This document shows positions 45,780 through 56,435 of a DNA stretch of 64,000 nucleotides, in pieces. A model generated the notes under the pieces. It was not told the origin of the DNA, searched no databases, and was given only the letters and a program-made list of their open reading frames with translations. Position 1 is the first letter of the stretch; the number at the start of each line of letters is the position of its first letter. The position numbers and the translations under genes were made by a program. Source of the stretch: Bolinopsis microptera (Eukaryota; Ctenophora; Tentaculata; Lobata; Bolinopsidae); contig NC_087073.1 of NCBI RefSeq assembly GCF_026151205.1, forward strand, positions 11,230,411 through 11,294,410. The letters are read 5' to 3'.

Positions 45780-47330
45780 AGTTATTGAATTCATCAATTA
45801 GTGGAACGATATTTTAACCAGTTTTAAAAACCGGTATTTGTATTAATAATATGTTTGTTTGCAATAACCTGTTTGCAATAACCTGTTTGTTTGCAACTCT
45901 CCTGGATAACGCGTGGACCGCCTCTTCCACTGGAGCTCCTCTTCCACAGAACACCTAGACTACAAAAGATGAACACACAAGATTCTCACTGCCTTTAGCC
46001 TTTTCCCGAACGCCTCTCCTATGATTGGTTTTCCCTACACGGCCCGGGGTGTTAGTATGCTGCGCTCTCTCCCACGTCACTAGTTTCATAAATAGGTTTG
46101 TAGTCTTTTATTTCAAATCATTGACCTTAGTATTTTGTTCCTAAGACCGTATCAAAATCATGCATAATTAAGTTAATATTAATTCCATGAGTTCAAGCTC
46201 TGTGCATAATATGCGGGTAAAATACTTATCCGTTGTTTTCACCAGATTTTCCTAACGTCATGCCAGATCATTGCAATTGGTTCCCGTCGCTTCTGTTGAA
46301 TTCCTGATAGGCTAGGAAAGTTGTTCCTCGAGGTATAGCTTTTATAATTATTAAACTATTAATTAGATGTTGTTCATTGCAATGCTATTTCCAATTATTG
46401 ATTCGAATTGTTCGTAATACTAAAGTCATTCCCGATAGGTTAGTAATTAAATTCTAATATGTTTATACATTTCCTAGGTAATATTGTGGTGAGCCTATCC
46501 TACCTGTTTGCTTGTCCTAACCTTAGCAGCACCTACATTATTACCTCGTAAGTCATTTGAGCATTTATTGATAAGTTCTTACATATTTCGTATTCTACAG
46601 TTCACTCTAATTTAACTTTATCTTGTTTAATTTTATCCTAATTAGTATATTATTGTCATTAATTAATCCGTCATTTGCTAATAATTTGTCCCTTTCTAGG
46701 ACATTCCCCTCCCACGGATTCTGCCCTCGTTGGCAGCATTGAAGGAACGTAGCCATGATATAGCAGCTACCCGTCCACTGTACTAGAGAGAGAGAGAGCC
46801 AGCCATCCCTTTATAATACACACCAGTTCCCATTGATCACCCAGCTACCCAACTGATTTAGGGTAACGGACTTTACCATGAGATTGAACACTTATTTTAT
46901 GTACTATTGGATTGGTCTTGCATTATTTTACAATCCTTATTCACTTGTTTTAATTGGTTATCTTCCAGATATAAATTCATCTAAAAGTTCGAAGTTAAAA
47001 CTCTAGATATAAATTAACCTAAAAGTTCGAAGTCCATAATTATAACATAAATTCCTGTCATAAATCTACCATTGTACACTGAGAGTTTGGGTTTGAACTC
47101 TGCCCTGAGTGAGTCTCAAACCGGGAGGTATTCCATAATATCGGAACCTGCATATCCATACTCTAGTTAAAAGGAGCCCATTATACGTAGTTAAATTAAT
47201 ACCATCACAATTTAATGAAATATAATGAATAAATAATCTCTAGAAGTCATGGAAAATTGGAGCAGTAAATAGGCCGTTAAGTAAGTTGTCGTGCTAAAAT
47301 CCGAGTACGCCTCTTAACATGCACTACCTA
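45780..47330. other. Noncoding, no gene seen
   Basis: Contains a short (AG)n near 46785 and a repeated ATATAAATT-(C/A)-TCTAAAAGTTCGAAGT motif near 46969 and 47006. No coding or transposon termini recognised. Confidence 0.45.
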
Positions 47331-47340
47331 CTACGAAGTA

Positions 47341-47673
47341 CACAGGGAGATTAAAGTGTAAAGAAACTGCTGCTAACTGCTGCTGACTGCTGCTAATTGC
47401 TGCTAACTGTTAACGGGTGATACTCGTAAAATATTTGTTCCATGTCCAGGACCGCGTACCGACGAGTCCAACTCTGAACTCGGCGCGCGTCCTGGTAGGT
47501 TGTAAACCTACAATGCTAACTTCTGCTAATGGCGCGCGCGCATGCGACAGTAGCAGTTAGCAGCAGTTAGCAGCAATTAGCAGCAGTCAGCAGCAGTCAG
47601 CAACAGTCAGCAGCAGTCACCAGCAATGAGCAGCAGTTGGTAGCAGTTTCTTTGCACTTTAGTCTCCTTATGT
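47341..47673. mobile_element. Foldback element with GCTGCTAACT arms and shared core
   Basis: The left end CACAGGGAGATTAAAGTG plus (CTGCTGCTAA)n is mirrored by a right arm (AGCAGCAGTT)n ending GCACTTTAGTCTCC. The core (47414-47520) has GGTGATACTCGTAAAAT, AGTCCAACTC and TGTAAACCTACA, in the same order as the core of the AGCGCT foldback at 31.47-31.56 kb. No target duplication recognised. Confidence 0.8.
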
Positions 47674-47689
47674 TTCACCAACTGCATGT

Positions 47690-48510
47690 ATTGTAATTTT
47701 AACCAACTGTATTTGCAGCACACAGGGGTGCCATAGTGCAAATAAACTGGTGCTAACTGCTACTAACTGCTACTTTGTATCACGTTGTGACACCCACGGT
47801 CGTTTCACCGTTTCCACGGTCGTTTCACTAGGTTCACTTTATCGTCCTGACGATACAGGGGGAGCCGCGCACTTCGTGCGCGGCGGGTCATACAACGTAT
47901 GACAACTGCTACTAACTGCTGCTAACTGCTGCTAACTGCTACTAACTGCTATTAACTGCTACTAACTGCTACTAACTGCTACTAACTGCTACTAACTGCT
48001 ACTAACTGCTACTAACTGCTACTAACTGCTACTAACTGCTACTTACTGCTACTAACTGCTACTAACTGCTACTAACTGCTACTAACTGATACTAACTGCT
48101 ACTAACTGCTACTAACTGCTACTAACTGCTCAAAGGAGGGGCTAAGTGCAAAGAACCTGCTGCTCACTGCTGCTCACTGCTGCTCACTGCTGCTCACTGC
48201 TGCTCACTGCTGCTCACTGCTGCTCACTAAACTGCTGCTCAATGCTGCTCACTACTGCTCATGACTGCTACTAACTGCTGCTAACTGTTGCTAACTGTTG
48301 CTCACTGCTGCTCACTGCTGCTCACTGCTGCTCAGTTTGTAGCAGTTTGTAGCAGTTGAGCGCGTGTCTTTACTGCGCAATGCACGCCGCGCGCAACTGC
48401 TACAAACTGCTACAAACTGGCACTAACTGCTACAAACTGGCACTAACTGCTACTAACTGCTACTAACTGCTACTAACTGCTGCAAACGGCGCGCGAATGC
48501 GTGGGCGCGA
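47690..48510. repeat. 10-bp satellite arrays (ACTAACTGCT, GCTCACTGCT, inverse)
   Basis: ACTAACTGCT repeats fill 47906-48130, GCTGCTCACT units 48160-48320. The polarity then inverts (GTAGCAGTTTGTAGCAG) around a GC-rich core near 48360-48395, after which CTACAAACTG and CTACTAACTG units return. The layout suggests further foldback elements of the 47341 type. Confidence 0.85.
47775..47905. mobile_element. 131-bp triloop-hairpin MITE, inverted copy
   Basis: Ends TTGTATCACG and CGTATGACAA. 8-bp duplication CTGCTACT at 47767-47774 and 47906-47913 (inside a repeat array, so weaker evidence). The three-hairpin block is conserved: TATCGTC/GACGATA, GCCGCGCAC/GTGCGCGGC and GTCATAC/GTATGAC. The first has lost its GAA loop but kept both arms. 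Confidence 0.85.
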
Positions 48511-48522
48511 TTGCAGCAGGTG

Positions 48523-48605
48523 ATCAACCTCATTTTACCTCATTCGGGCAGCCAAAAAAGGCAAAATTGGGATGAGGTAAAATGAGGTAAAATGAGGAAA
48601 ATTAA
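48523..48605. mobile_element. Palindromic MITE, ACCTCATTTTACCTCATT ends
   Basis: Inverted ACCTCATTTT / AAAATGAGGT arms around GGCAGCCAAAAAAGGC. Another copy at 52253-52337 has the same orientation and core. About 80 bp. Confidence 0.75.
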
Positions 48606-48609
48606 TCTA

Positions 48610-49490
48610 GTTTTCTGAGCCTTTTTTTGAGACAAAAAAGGTTTATTCTAAGTCATCATACTATAATTCGAGGCTGTGCATGGTCTCCCATGATATTTAA
48701 TTGTTTAATATTAGGGGTGATGTGGTCCCTGGGAAGGGGCATTCCCAGTTTAACCTACTTACTCTCCAAACTTGGGGTAAATAAAACTTCGCATTATAAT
48801 TATTATATATGAAACGAAAATTGAACATTTCAATTTCCATGATCCATTAGGAAATTGTTAATAGCACTTGCTAAGTTTTGTAAAGGAATTAATAATAACT
48901 TTAGTGTCAGTTTAGCAGTTGCCAATTTATGGGGATATTTCCGTATTGCATGACATGGACCATTTAAATAATATCTTAATTTGATATTGCGATTATCGAG
49001 TCACTCTGAAACAAATTGTGTCTAACTAGACCAAATGTAAACAAAAGTTGTGCATGGAACTGGATTGGATATCTACATGAATTTAATCGAAATTGCATAG
49101 TGAAAGGTCATTTCATAATAAATTACTCATATATAAACTCATACGTCATACAATTCTAAGTTCTTATGTACATGTTCAATGTTCATGATTCGCTGTAGAT
49201 GACTTGAACTGAATCTTCTGGTTTTGAGCTCTTTTCTGCTATAAGGCGATGTATAAATCTTTATTTTTTATTATCATTATTATTATGTAGATTGCGATAT
49301 GTACCGATATATGCATAATATTATTCATGTTTTTACTGTGTAATAATACAGTTGGTTCAAACATCTCTATCAAGATTACTTCACTGAAACTATAACTTTC
49401 AATAAAGTATGAAACGCATTGTTTTCAATTGTTGTAAGAAATGTGTCATATTCAAGTGTATGATAATTTACAGTTCTTTTCATTGAAGGC
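48610..49490. other. Noncoding upstream of the zinc-finger ORF
   Basis: AT-rich, no gene or transposon terminus recognised. Confidence 0.45.
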
Positions 49491-49504
49491 ATGATGATGA
49501 AATA

Positions 49505-50569
49505 ATGGGGAGGTCAGCTAACTTGACGGAGCAGCTCTGCACCCTTTTAAGGACCAACAAAGATGTCCTTTTTGACGATTCTTTTATTACCTGCAGTAAA
49601 TGTAACTTCAAAATAGAACGTGCCAAACCATCCTTCAGAAAATTTATAAATAGACATTTCAGCAGCGAAAGCCATCGAGCCAAATCTTTATGGCGGTTAA
49701 AAAGACTTGCAAATGCGAAATATGTTATATCCAAACAGCCATCAATACTTGCATTCCAAGCTCGCTCTGTCCACGTAGACTTGGAGCTTAATTCAGAAGC
49801 AACGGTAGAAACGGATGCATCTGCAGATACAGAACATGAAGAGGTAGGGTTAAATCATGCAGAGTTAAGTGAGGAGAAGGAGCCTAATTCAGAAGCAACG
49901 AAGAAACTTGCAGAGGCCCAAATCTCAAAGAAGAGAATGGGTCCCAAAAGTGTCGTGACAGATGAAGAGAAGCATGAAGCTACTGACACTTTTCACGGTA
50001 ATATCATAAGTGCCAATAACCTCATCTCAAAGCCCACTTGGAAGAACATCAGCACCATCCTCATAGAGTTTGGAGAGGATGAGGAGAACTGTGGGAGGAA
50101 CACTATCAATGATCTGTTTAAGCGGACATGTACAAACAGAAAAAAGGCAAGTAATGCGGTGTACATGATCATGCTTAATGCCAATAAGGACTATCCAGAA
50201 AACAAACAGAGGTTCTTACTTAACAAGAAGAAAGAGCCTCTTGTGAGACCTACACCACCGTCGGTGTCAGTTCCAGGACCCAGTCATCAGAATATATTAG
50301 GGTTTGGAACATTTGTAAAGAAACCAACTAAGTCAGGACTTAGCCATGCTGTATTGTACCACATTGGTATGCAGGCTATCTATAACTGCCACAATCCGTT
50401 TGATGAAGTTGTAGAGTCTGAAGTATTTAAAATGTCGATCACACCAGAGTTAGCTAGGTTTGCAAAGGTTGACAATCCCTCAGAGCTTAACATCAATCTA
50501 GTGAAGTCTGAGGTACGCAGCCTCATCAGTATGAGTGCTGTAGGTGACAGCTACTTCCAGACTCACTAA
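49505..50569 (+). CDS. CGGBP1-like zinc-finger protein, probably transposon-derived
   Basis: An intact 354-residue ORF from ATG 49505. Residues about 15-70 hold a C2H2-type finger of the CGGBP1/hAT kind: FITCSKCNFKIERAKPSF, then INRHFSSESHR and LWRLKRL. An acidic linker with a duplicated LNSEAT motif follows (PNSEAT). Then comes a globular C-terminal half (TWKNISTILIEFGEDEENC, RFLLNKKKEPLVRPTPPS, SVSVPGPSHQNILGFGTFV, GMQAIYNCHNPFDEV). CGGBP1-type fingers bind DNA and derive from hAT transposases; here no RNase H-like catalytic core follows. It is either a domesticated DNA-binding protein or part of a split mobile element. A repeat element begins 16 bp after the stop. Confidence 0.6.
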   Translation: MGRSANLTEQLCTLLRTNKDVLFDDSFITCSKCNFKIERAKPSFRKFINRHFSSESHRAKSLWRLKRLANAKYVISKQPSILAFQARSVHVDLELNSEATVETDASADTEHEEVGLNHAELSEEKEPNSEATKKLAEAQISKKRMGPKSVVTDEEKHEATDTFHGNIISANNLISKPTWKNISTILIEFGEDEENCGRNTINDLFKRTCTNRKKASNAVYMIMLNANKDYPENKQRFLLNKKKEPLVRPTPPSVSVPGPSHQNILGFGTFVKKPTKSGLSHAVLYHIGMQAIYNCHNPFDEVVESEVFKMSITPELARFAKVDNPSELNINLVKSEVRSLISMSAVGDSYFQTH

Positions 50570-50584
50570 ATTGATGCGCTCCCA

Positions 50585-50994
50585 CTAAATCGCTCGCCCA
50601 AATTTTAAGAAAACTCTTGTGAAAAGGCCCTGAGGGTATGATAGCAATCTGATTCGGTGTATTTTGGACGCTGAATCATCCCCCATGACTTAAGGTAAAA
50701 CTACTTCCCTGGAGAGTTATGGGCAAAAAACTGTTTTGTTCACGTGACAGGCTAGTTCAACACGAATTCGATTGTTTAGGGCTCGGGTTAGGGTTGTGGT
50801 TAGGGTTATGAATAGCTTCGGGGTTATGGTTAGGGTTAGGGTTGTGGTTAGGGTTGTGGTTAGTGTTGTGTATAGTTTTGGGGTTATATTTAGGGTTAGG
50901 GTTGGGAATAGGGTTTATGTAAAACCGTTTTGTTTGGCTGTGAAAACGTAAAAACTCTAGAAACGTGATAATATTTGGGCGAGCGAATTAGTAG
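50585..50994. mobile_element. TIR element with telomere-like core
   Basis: Ends CTAAATCGCTCGCCCAAAT and, inverted, ATTTGGGCGAGCGAATTAG. The middle (50780-50925) is a degenerate TTAGGG/TTGTGG array (GGGTTAGGGTTGTGG). A partial left end lies at 43720. Confidence 0.7.
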
Positions 50995-50999
50995 ATCGA

Positions 51000-52250
51000 T
51001 GGATGGAACCTTTATTAAGACCACGGGGTAAATCCGACTTTCCAAATTGAATTTAAATCAGGAAATGTTTTAACATATAAACCAGAGACCCCTTCAATTT
51101 ACCTTCGGCCTTAATGATATGATTTACAACAACAACAAAAACAACAACATGGCGAACCTAGTTAGCTAAGAATTGTATATAAATTTGATCAGCTGATGCT
51201 CTGTGAGCACCGGAATTTTGTTTATATAAATTATTTTAATCATTAAATTTTATATTGTTTTTAAAAGAGAAGAAAGGTCATTCACTTTTATTGACACTTG
51301 ATAGGTAACTTGTAGCTAATTTATTTAAATTGTTTATAGAAATTGTATTGTTTATCAGAAAATTATTTCTTATTATTGACGTGTTATTTTTATTATTAAT
51401 GGATTGTTATCGAAATCTGGTATTTCCTTAGTTAATTTAATGTTAACGCAATATACTAGATAATTCGTCAAAAGGTTTCTATCATGTACCAATTTGATTT
51501 AAAACATGTGTAACTTTTGTAATCAAAGCGTAATCGAAATGTGATTTTTGGGCTAATTTATTTAAATTGTTTATATTTATAGAAATTGTATTGTTTATCA
51601 GAGAATCATTTCTTAATATTGACGTGTTATTTTTATCATTACTCCCTAAGTGGATTGTTATCGAAATTTGGTATTTTCCTTAGTTAATTTAAAGTTAACG
51701 TACTAGATAATTCAAAGGTTTCTATCATGTACCAATTTGGTTTAAAACTTAAAGGTAACTTTTGTAATCGAAATCAAATATTTGTTTTTCGCTAATTAAC
51801 TCAAATTATTTTATAGGAAATCATTAATTTTTATTATTGGTATACTAAAACGTTCTAAAGCCAACCTAATATTTCGTGTTTTACTTGAAAAAACTAAAAT
51901 AGTATTGCTTGACTAGTCCTGTTACTACTACTACTACTAGTACTACTACTACTGTGTCGGAACTAGGTCAGATCTATGCCAGATAACCCCCTCTATATCG
52001 CTGTCCTGCATCAGGGTTCGCAGTTCCTCTTTAGAGTTTGTCCCAATTTCCTTCAGTAACATAGACATTAGACAAGTAGCTTTGTCTTGGTCGGCCTTGC
52101 TGTGCTCTACCAGTACCATGAATGCGTTCCCATATTAAGACTAGATCACTGGCAAGTAGCTCAGGATGTCTGATTTGAGAAAACTAACCTGATTATCGGC
52201 AAAATTATTTAAGAACGAGAATCATGATCTATACAATTTTTGCCGAAATT
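51000..52250. other. Noncoding; diverged tandem duplication
   Basis: About 51295-51530 is repeated at about 51545-51775 (shared: TTATCGAAAT.TGGTATTT, TTTCTATCATGTACCAATTT). A CTA-rich microsatellite is at 51926-51952. No gene. Confidence 0.6.
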
Positions 52251-52252
52251 TA

Positions 52253-52337
52253 CCTCATTTTACCTCATTCTGGCAGCCAAAAAAGGCAAAATTGGGATGA
52301 GGTAAAATGAGGTAAAATGAGGTAAAATGAGGTTGAC
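52253..52337. mobile_element. Palindromic MITE, second copy
   Basis: Same family as 48523-48605; one extra GAGGTAAAAT unit on the right arm. Confidence 0.75.
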
Positions 52338-52339
52338 CC

Positions 52340-53420
52340 CCCCTACCAATCTCCATTTGAATAACTGAATTTCTAGTTCCTAATACAGTTATGAACGTTA
52401 CTGAGTAGTATTCAGTAATAAATGTTATCAGTTGAACTGCGTTACCTTACCCACTTTATCTAAACTGTAATTTTAAATTTCTGACGCATGGTATTACGTT
52501 TTCCCTTTGGTTGTGCAATTCCTTAGGACAGATAACGGTACGGCTCAAAATGGAAGCTGGCCTTATCTCTCTAAGTTTTAAATATTGAAAATGGCCTGTT
52601 CTATAGAGAAATTGGGCCTGAATGTCAACAGGGTTGGATCATGGCCATGGGCAATGATCTTGAATATAATCGGAGTATTTCCTCATTTTGCAGAGCTGCA
52701 CAATTAGGAATGCCGGAAGTTAATAAATGTTTTGATATGAAAGAAAGATAACCTTTTTTATCATACTTTGCACTGTCCATGCTTTGATTGATTAAAAAAC
52801 CTCGAGGGCCACCTTTAGAGCTTCAAAACAGGTTTATGATATATACAAATAATAGGGGGATAACCATATTAAAGTATATCACCCCCCCCCCCCCCCCCCC
52901 CCCCAGTAATATTCATAATAATCATATTTGAAATAATCATAAAACAAAATTGTAAATTTGGCTCGTATTTATAGTTATGAAATAGTTAAAACATATCTAG
53001 TGGGTATAAATACTAGCAGCTAGGTTTTAGCTCAACTCCTCTATCATGTACCTCTTTTACGAACTGCAACTCAAATAGTCCAGAGCCCCATGCTGCCTGT
53101 CTATGGGTGATTACATCGTAACCAAATGTAAAAAGCCAACATAAAACATTACAACAATCGGTTTCTATCTAATCGTTTTCAGGCCATATGATACTTAAGT
53201 TAAAACCGATTGTTGTTCTATCATTTTAGTAGCTCCAGTACACCACCCAGTTTTTTTAATCAAGACACTTATTTTACTTGTGTAATTCCAACAGCCACTT
53301 TGTTACACAAGTGCAACCAGCCAATTACAGGAAGCCGAAGGAGAATTTTAGTAGCTCCATTTTAGCAGCTCCAGTTCACCACCCAGTTGGGAGTTGGAAC
53401 TGCCGAACTGGGCAGCTACT
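52340..53420. other. Noncoding, no gene seen
   Basis: Includes a 23-bp poly-C run (52882-52904) and a duplicated AGTAGCTCCAGT..ACCACCCAGT segment near 53230 and 53360. Confidence 0.45.
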
Positions 53421-53424
53421 TAAT

Positions 53425-53545
53425 TTCATTGCATACAGGTGCTGAGGAGTTAAGTATGATAAACAGGACTACAGACAGTGGCCTGTATATTTTAACTCCT
53501 ATAATGCAGTTAAGATCCGGTCATGCTCATCTTAAATACTCTGAT
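53425..53545 (+). other. Exon-like fragment, also captured in a mariner-like element
   Basis: In one frame it reads SMINRTTDSGLYILTPIMQL and ends at TAG 53543-53545. About 67 bp of it (53468-53534) recurs inverted at about 55176-55244 inside a mariner-like element. I do not recognise the protein; it may itself be repetitive. Confidence 0.4.
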
Positions 53546-53966
53546 TAGGAATAATAAAGAAGGGGATACTTGTGTCATAAATAAAGCTGGATTAGCTAAC
53601 GTTATTAGCTTCAATATGTTTTCACTAGATTTTTATCTAGGTGAAACTAATGTTATAGACTCTTTGGTTGGAATTTTTCATGAACTACAACAAGACGTTG
53701 AGAGTATTTAACCCCCATTGGTAGACAACTAGAACAGTCCGGCCATTCCAGTCATTGTTATTATTTAGGGCACACTAGGGACAATTATTTTAACACTAGA
53801 GTCAATTGTTTTAACAATAACGGCTTAATTTTCGGCTTTTTTTTATCCTTTTTGTTTCTTATAAAATTTCCGTATTATTAAGAAACTGTTTACACCATTA
53901 AAATATTCAAACCCCCTAAAAGAAATCAAGTCATCCTAAAATGGTGATCAGTACAGATCAAGACAG

Positions 53967-54716
53967 CTAGAGTAAAAACTTGTTTCTCCGAGCAACTCTA
54001 TCATCGGCTAATATCTTAAGCTTATTAAGATCATTCAAGGAGTTAAGTTTTAAACCACTATGGGTCAAATCATTCACAATAATCGGGAACAAATTCTTAC
54101 GATGCGCACCGACGCGCCCTTTACATTTTGTTGTGACATCAAACTTCAACGCTAATGCTGCGGCGGAGTCATCAGCACTACGCAAGATATGACCTAGGAG
54201 CTTCCACCTTGCTTTAGGGACACGATCTGATAGCTTTACTGAGTTACATCTTAGGTATAAGTTTGCATTGGATATTGTTCCATGAGGCCAATTATAAATG
54301 TTCAGTAATGTTCTAAGGTGTTTTCTATGGCAAATGTCTAGTTTTTCTAGTGACTTTGCAGTAGGACACCAACTACTGCAATTATACATGATGATTGATA
54401 CAATTTGGGCTTCGTATACTGCTATCTTACTGGTAACGGAGATATTCTGCTGAGACCAGATCTTGGTTAACTCATAGAAGGCATTGTTCCCAGCAATGCA
54501 CCAAGCAGCTATATCACATTCACTACACAACAATGACCCAAGAATCTTACTCTTCCGCCAAACTTCATTTCCACGTAACATGGTACCATCACGACCAGGG
54601 ATTGTTTCCCCAACAGGAGCGAGGAAAAAATGGGTAAATTCTGTTTTCTCTGTGTTAATGAACAGGTTGAACTCCTTGAAGACTTCCTTAGCTATTGGTA
54701 GGATAGCTTCATGTCC
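53967..54716 (-). pseudogene. LINE reverse transcriptase C-terminal part, 5' truncated
   Basis: About 250 codons are open on the minus strand from about 54716 to the stop at 53967. They read FKEFNLFINTEKTEFTHFFL, SLLCSECDIAAWC, KIAVYEAQIVSIIMYNCSSW, HRKHLRTLLNIYNW, TISNANLYLRC and ARWKLLGHILRSADD. This order (thumb, C-SW, ISN-LY, GHILR) is the C-terminal region of a non-LTR reverse transcriptase. The catalytic domain is missing; a mariner-like element adjoins the broken end. Confidence 0.8.
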
Positions 54717-54736
54717 TCAAATTATTTGTTATTATA

Positions 54737-55436
54737 CAGGGGGGGGGGGGCAAAAGTCAGTACCTATACGTTGGCCTTAATAGCTCAGTCACTGAGTGCC
54801 CAATTGAAATAATTCTTTCTGGTATGACTTACTACCACCACTAGTTCGAGTCAAATCGAAAAATATTCGTGTTAATTTTTTTCAAATGAAGGTTCATTTT
54901 CGCATTTATTTGATAGTTTTGGATAGTCGGATCGTGCCAAATTTTATAGAATGGTGTTTGACCATTTAAATTACGTTTGTCCTGAAAAAATGAGAGTTCT
55001 AGGTTCTCAGATGACAGAGATATATGAAGCATAACGAGTTTGTTCATTACAAGTGATCAGGTGATTGGGGGAGGCTAGATCCGCATTATGAGAATCGTGC
55101 AGAGAGCCCATTTACGGTGTCGTAATTGGGTAATCATTGAGTACCCAATGAAGCTAACGAGATAAACAAATTGTATTCAAGATGAGCATGACAGGATCTT
55201 AACTGCATTATAGGAGTTAAAATATACAGGCCACTGTCTGTAGTCGTTCAGCATGTTCAGAGAAAACAATAATATTGAATGGGTGTGGTCTAAAATATTC
55301 GAATTTTCAAATTTTGACGACGAAATCCTCGAACCAGTAAGTACAGTATGCCATCTGCAAAGCAACAGCTCTCAAATATAAAACACAGCGGAGCTATTAA
55401 GGCAAACGTATGCCCACTGAATTTTGGCCCACCCTG
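54737..55436. mobile_element. Mariner-like non-autonomous element, copy 2
   Basis: 700 bp with TA at both flanks (54735-54736, 55437-55438). The left end has become a G run followed by CAAAAGTCAGTACC; the right end is TTTTGGCCCACCCTG. Compared with the copy at 21873, about 67 bp near 55176-55244 is foreign and matches 53468-53534 in inverse. Confidence 0.82.
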
Positions 55437-55503
55437 TATAGTGTATATAACTTACATAATTTCAACACTACTACATAATAATATAACATATAATATATAT
55501 ATA

Positions 55504-56432
55504 CAGGGTGGGTATAGCTTTACCAAGTAAAGAACTGTACCTACTTGTTCGAGGATTCCGTCAAAATTTGAAAATTCGATTTTTGGGAGCCACACCCAAT
55601 CAACATTGAATTGCTTATACTGGTTTATGTGAACATGTTAGAGACTCCGTTGTAACATAATATTGCAATTGGCCATTTAATCCGGAATATAATCTGAAAA
55701 GTAAGATTGGGTACTCAATGATTACCCAATTACGACACTGTAAATGGGCTCTCTGCACGATTCTCGTAATGCGGATCTAGCCTCCCCCCAATTAACTGAT
55801 CACACGTAATGAACAAACTCGTTTAAATGCTTCATATCTCGGTCATCTGAGAAGCTAGAACTCTCACTTTTTCAGGACAAACGTAATTTAAATGGCCAAA
55901 CACCATTCTATAAAATTTTGCTCGATCTGACTATCCAAACTATCTAATCTTACTATATATAAAGCGAGACGATATATGGATATATATATGGATCCGTGCC
56001 ATTTTACTGACACCACGGTATCAACTTTAACGCGACGTTCCGCAAAAACCGTAAAAGATATACAATTGAAACTTTTTTGACTGGGTCAAATGTTTTAATG
56101 GCCTTCAAATCAGGATTAAAACCTAAAAAATTGGCCAAGGAATAAGAATTTTAGTGCCCAAAATTTGGTGTCAAAAACGCGAATTAAATAGGCAATAATT
56201 ATTTAAGTCTCTCGAGTCTTGACACCATTTTAGGGTTATACGGGTTCCTGCTAGTAAATGCGAAAATGAACCTTCATTTGAAAAAAATTAACACGAATAT
56301 ATTTCGATTTGACAAATTCCTCGAACCAGTGGTGGTAGTAAGTCATACCAGAAAGAATTATTTCAATTGGGCACTCAGTGACTGAGCTATTAAGGCCAAC
56401 GTATGGGTACTGACTTTTGCCCCCCCCCCCCT
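55504..56432. mobile_element. Rearranged mariner-like element, copy 3
   Basis: Starts CAGGGTGGGTATAGC next to TA. Right-end sequence of the family (TTCGAGGATTCCGTC) appears near the left, followed by the inverse of copy 2. Ends GTACTGACTTTTGCC plus a C run. It is interrupted by a Helitron-like element at 55948. Confidence 0.7.
55948..56254 (+). mobile_element. Helitron-like element inserted in a mariner-like element
   Basis: TCTTACTATATATAAAGCG to GGGTTCCTGCTAG, between A and T of the host mariner-like sequence (AACTATC..AA | TAAATGCG, visible intact at about 54900 in copy 2). No target duplication, as expected for Helitrons. 307 bp. Confidence 0.8.
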
Positions 56433-56435
56433 CTA

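Noticed and set aside
47690-48510. CRISPR-like array
   Set aside because: Units are contiguous 10-mers without spacers, in a metazoan context with foldback structure.
50585-50994. True telomere or chromosome end
   Set aside because: The TTAGGG-like units are degenerate, short and bounded by inverted repeats inside the sequence.
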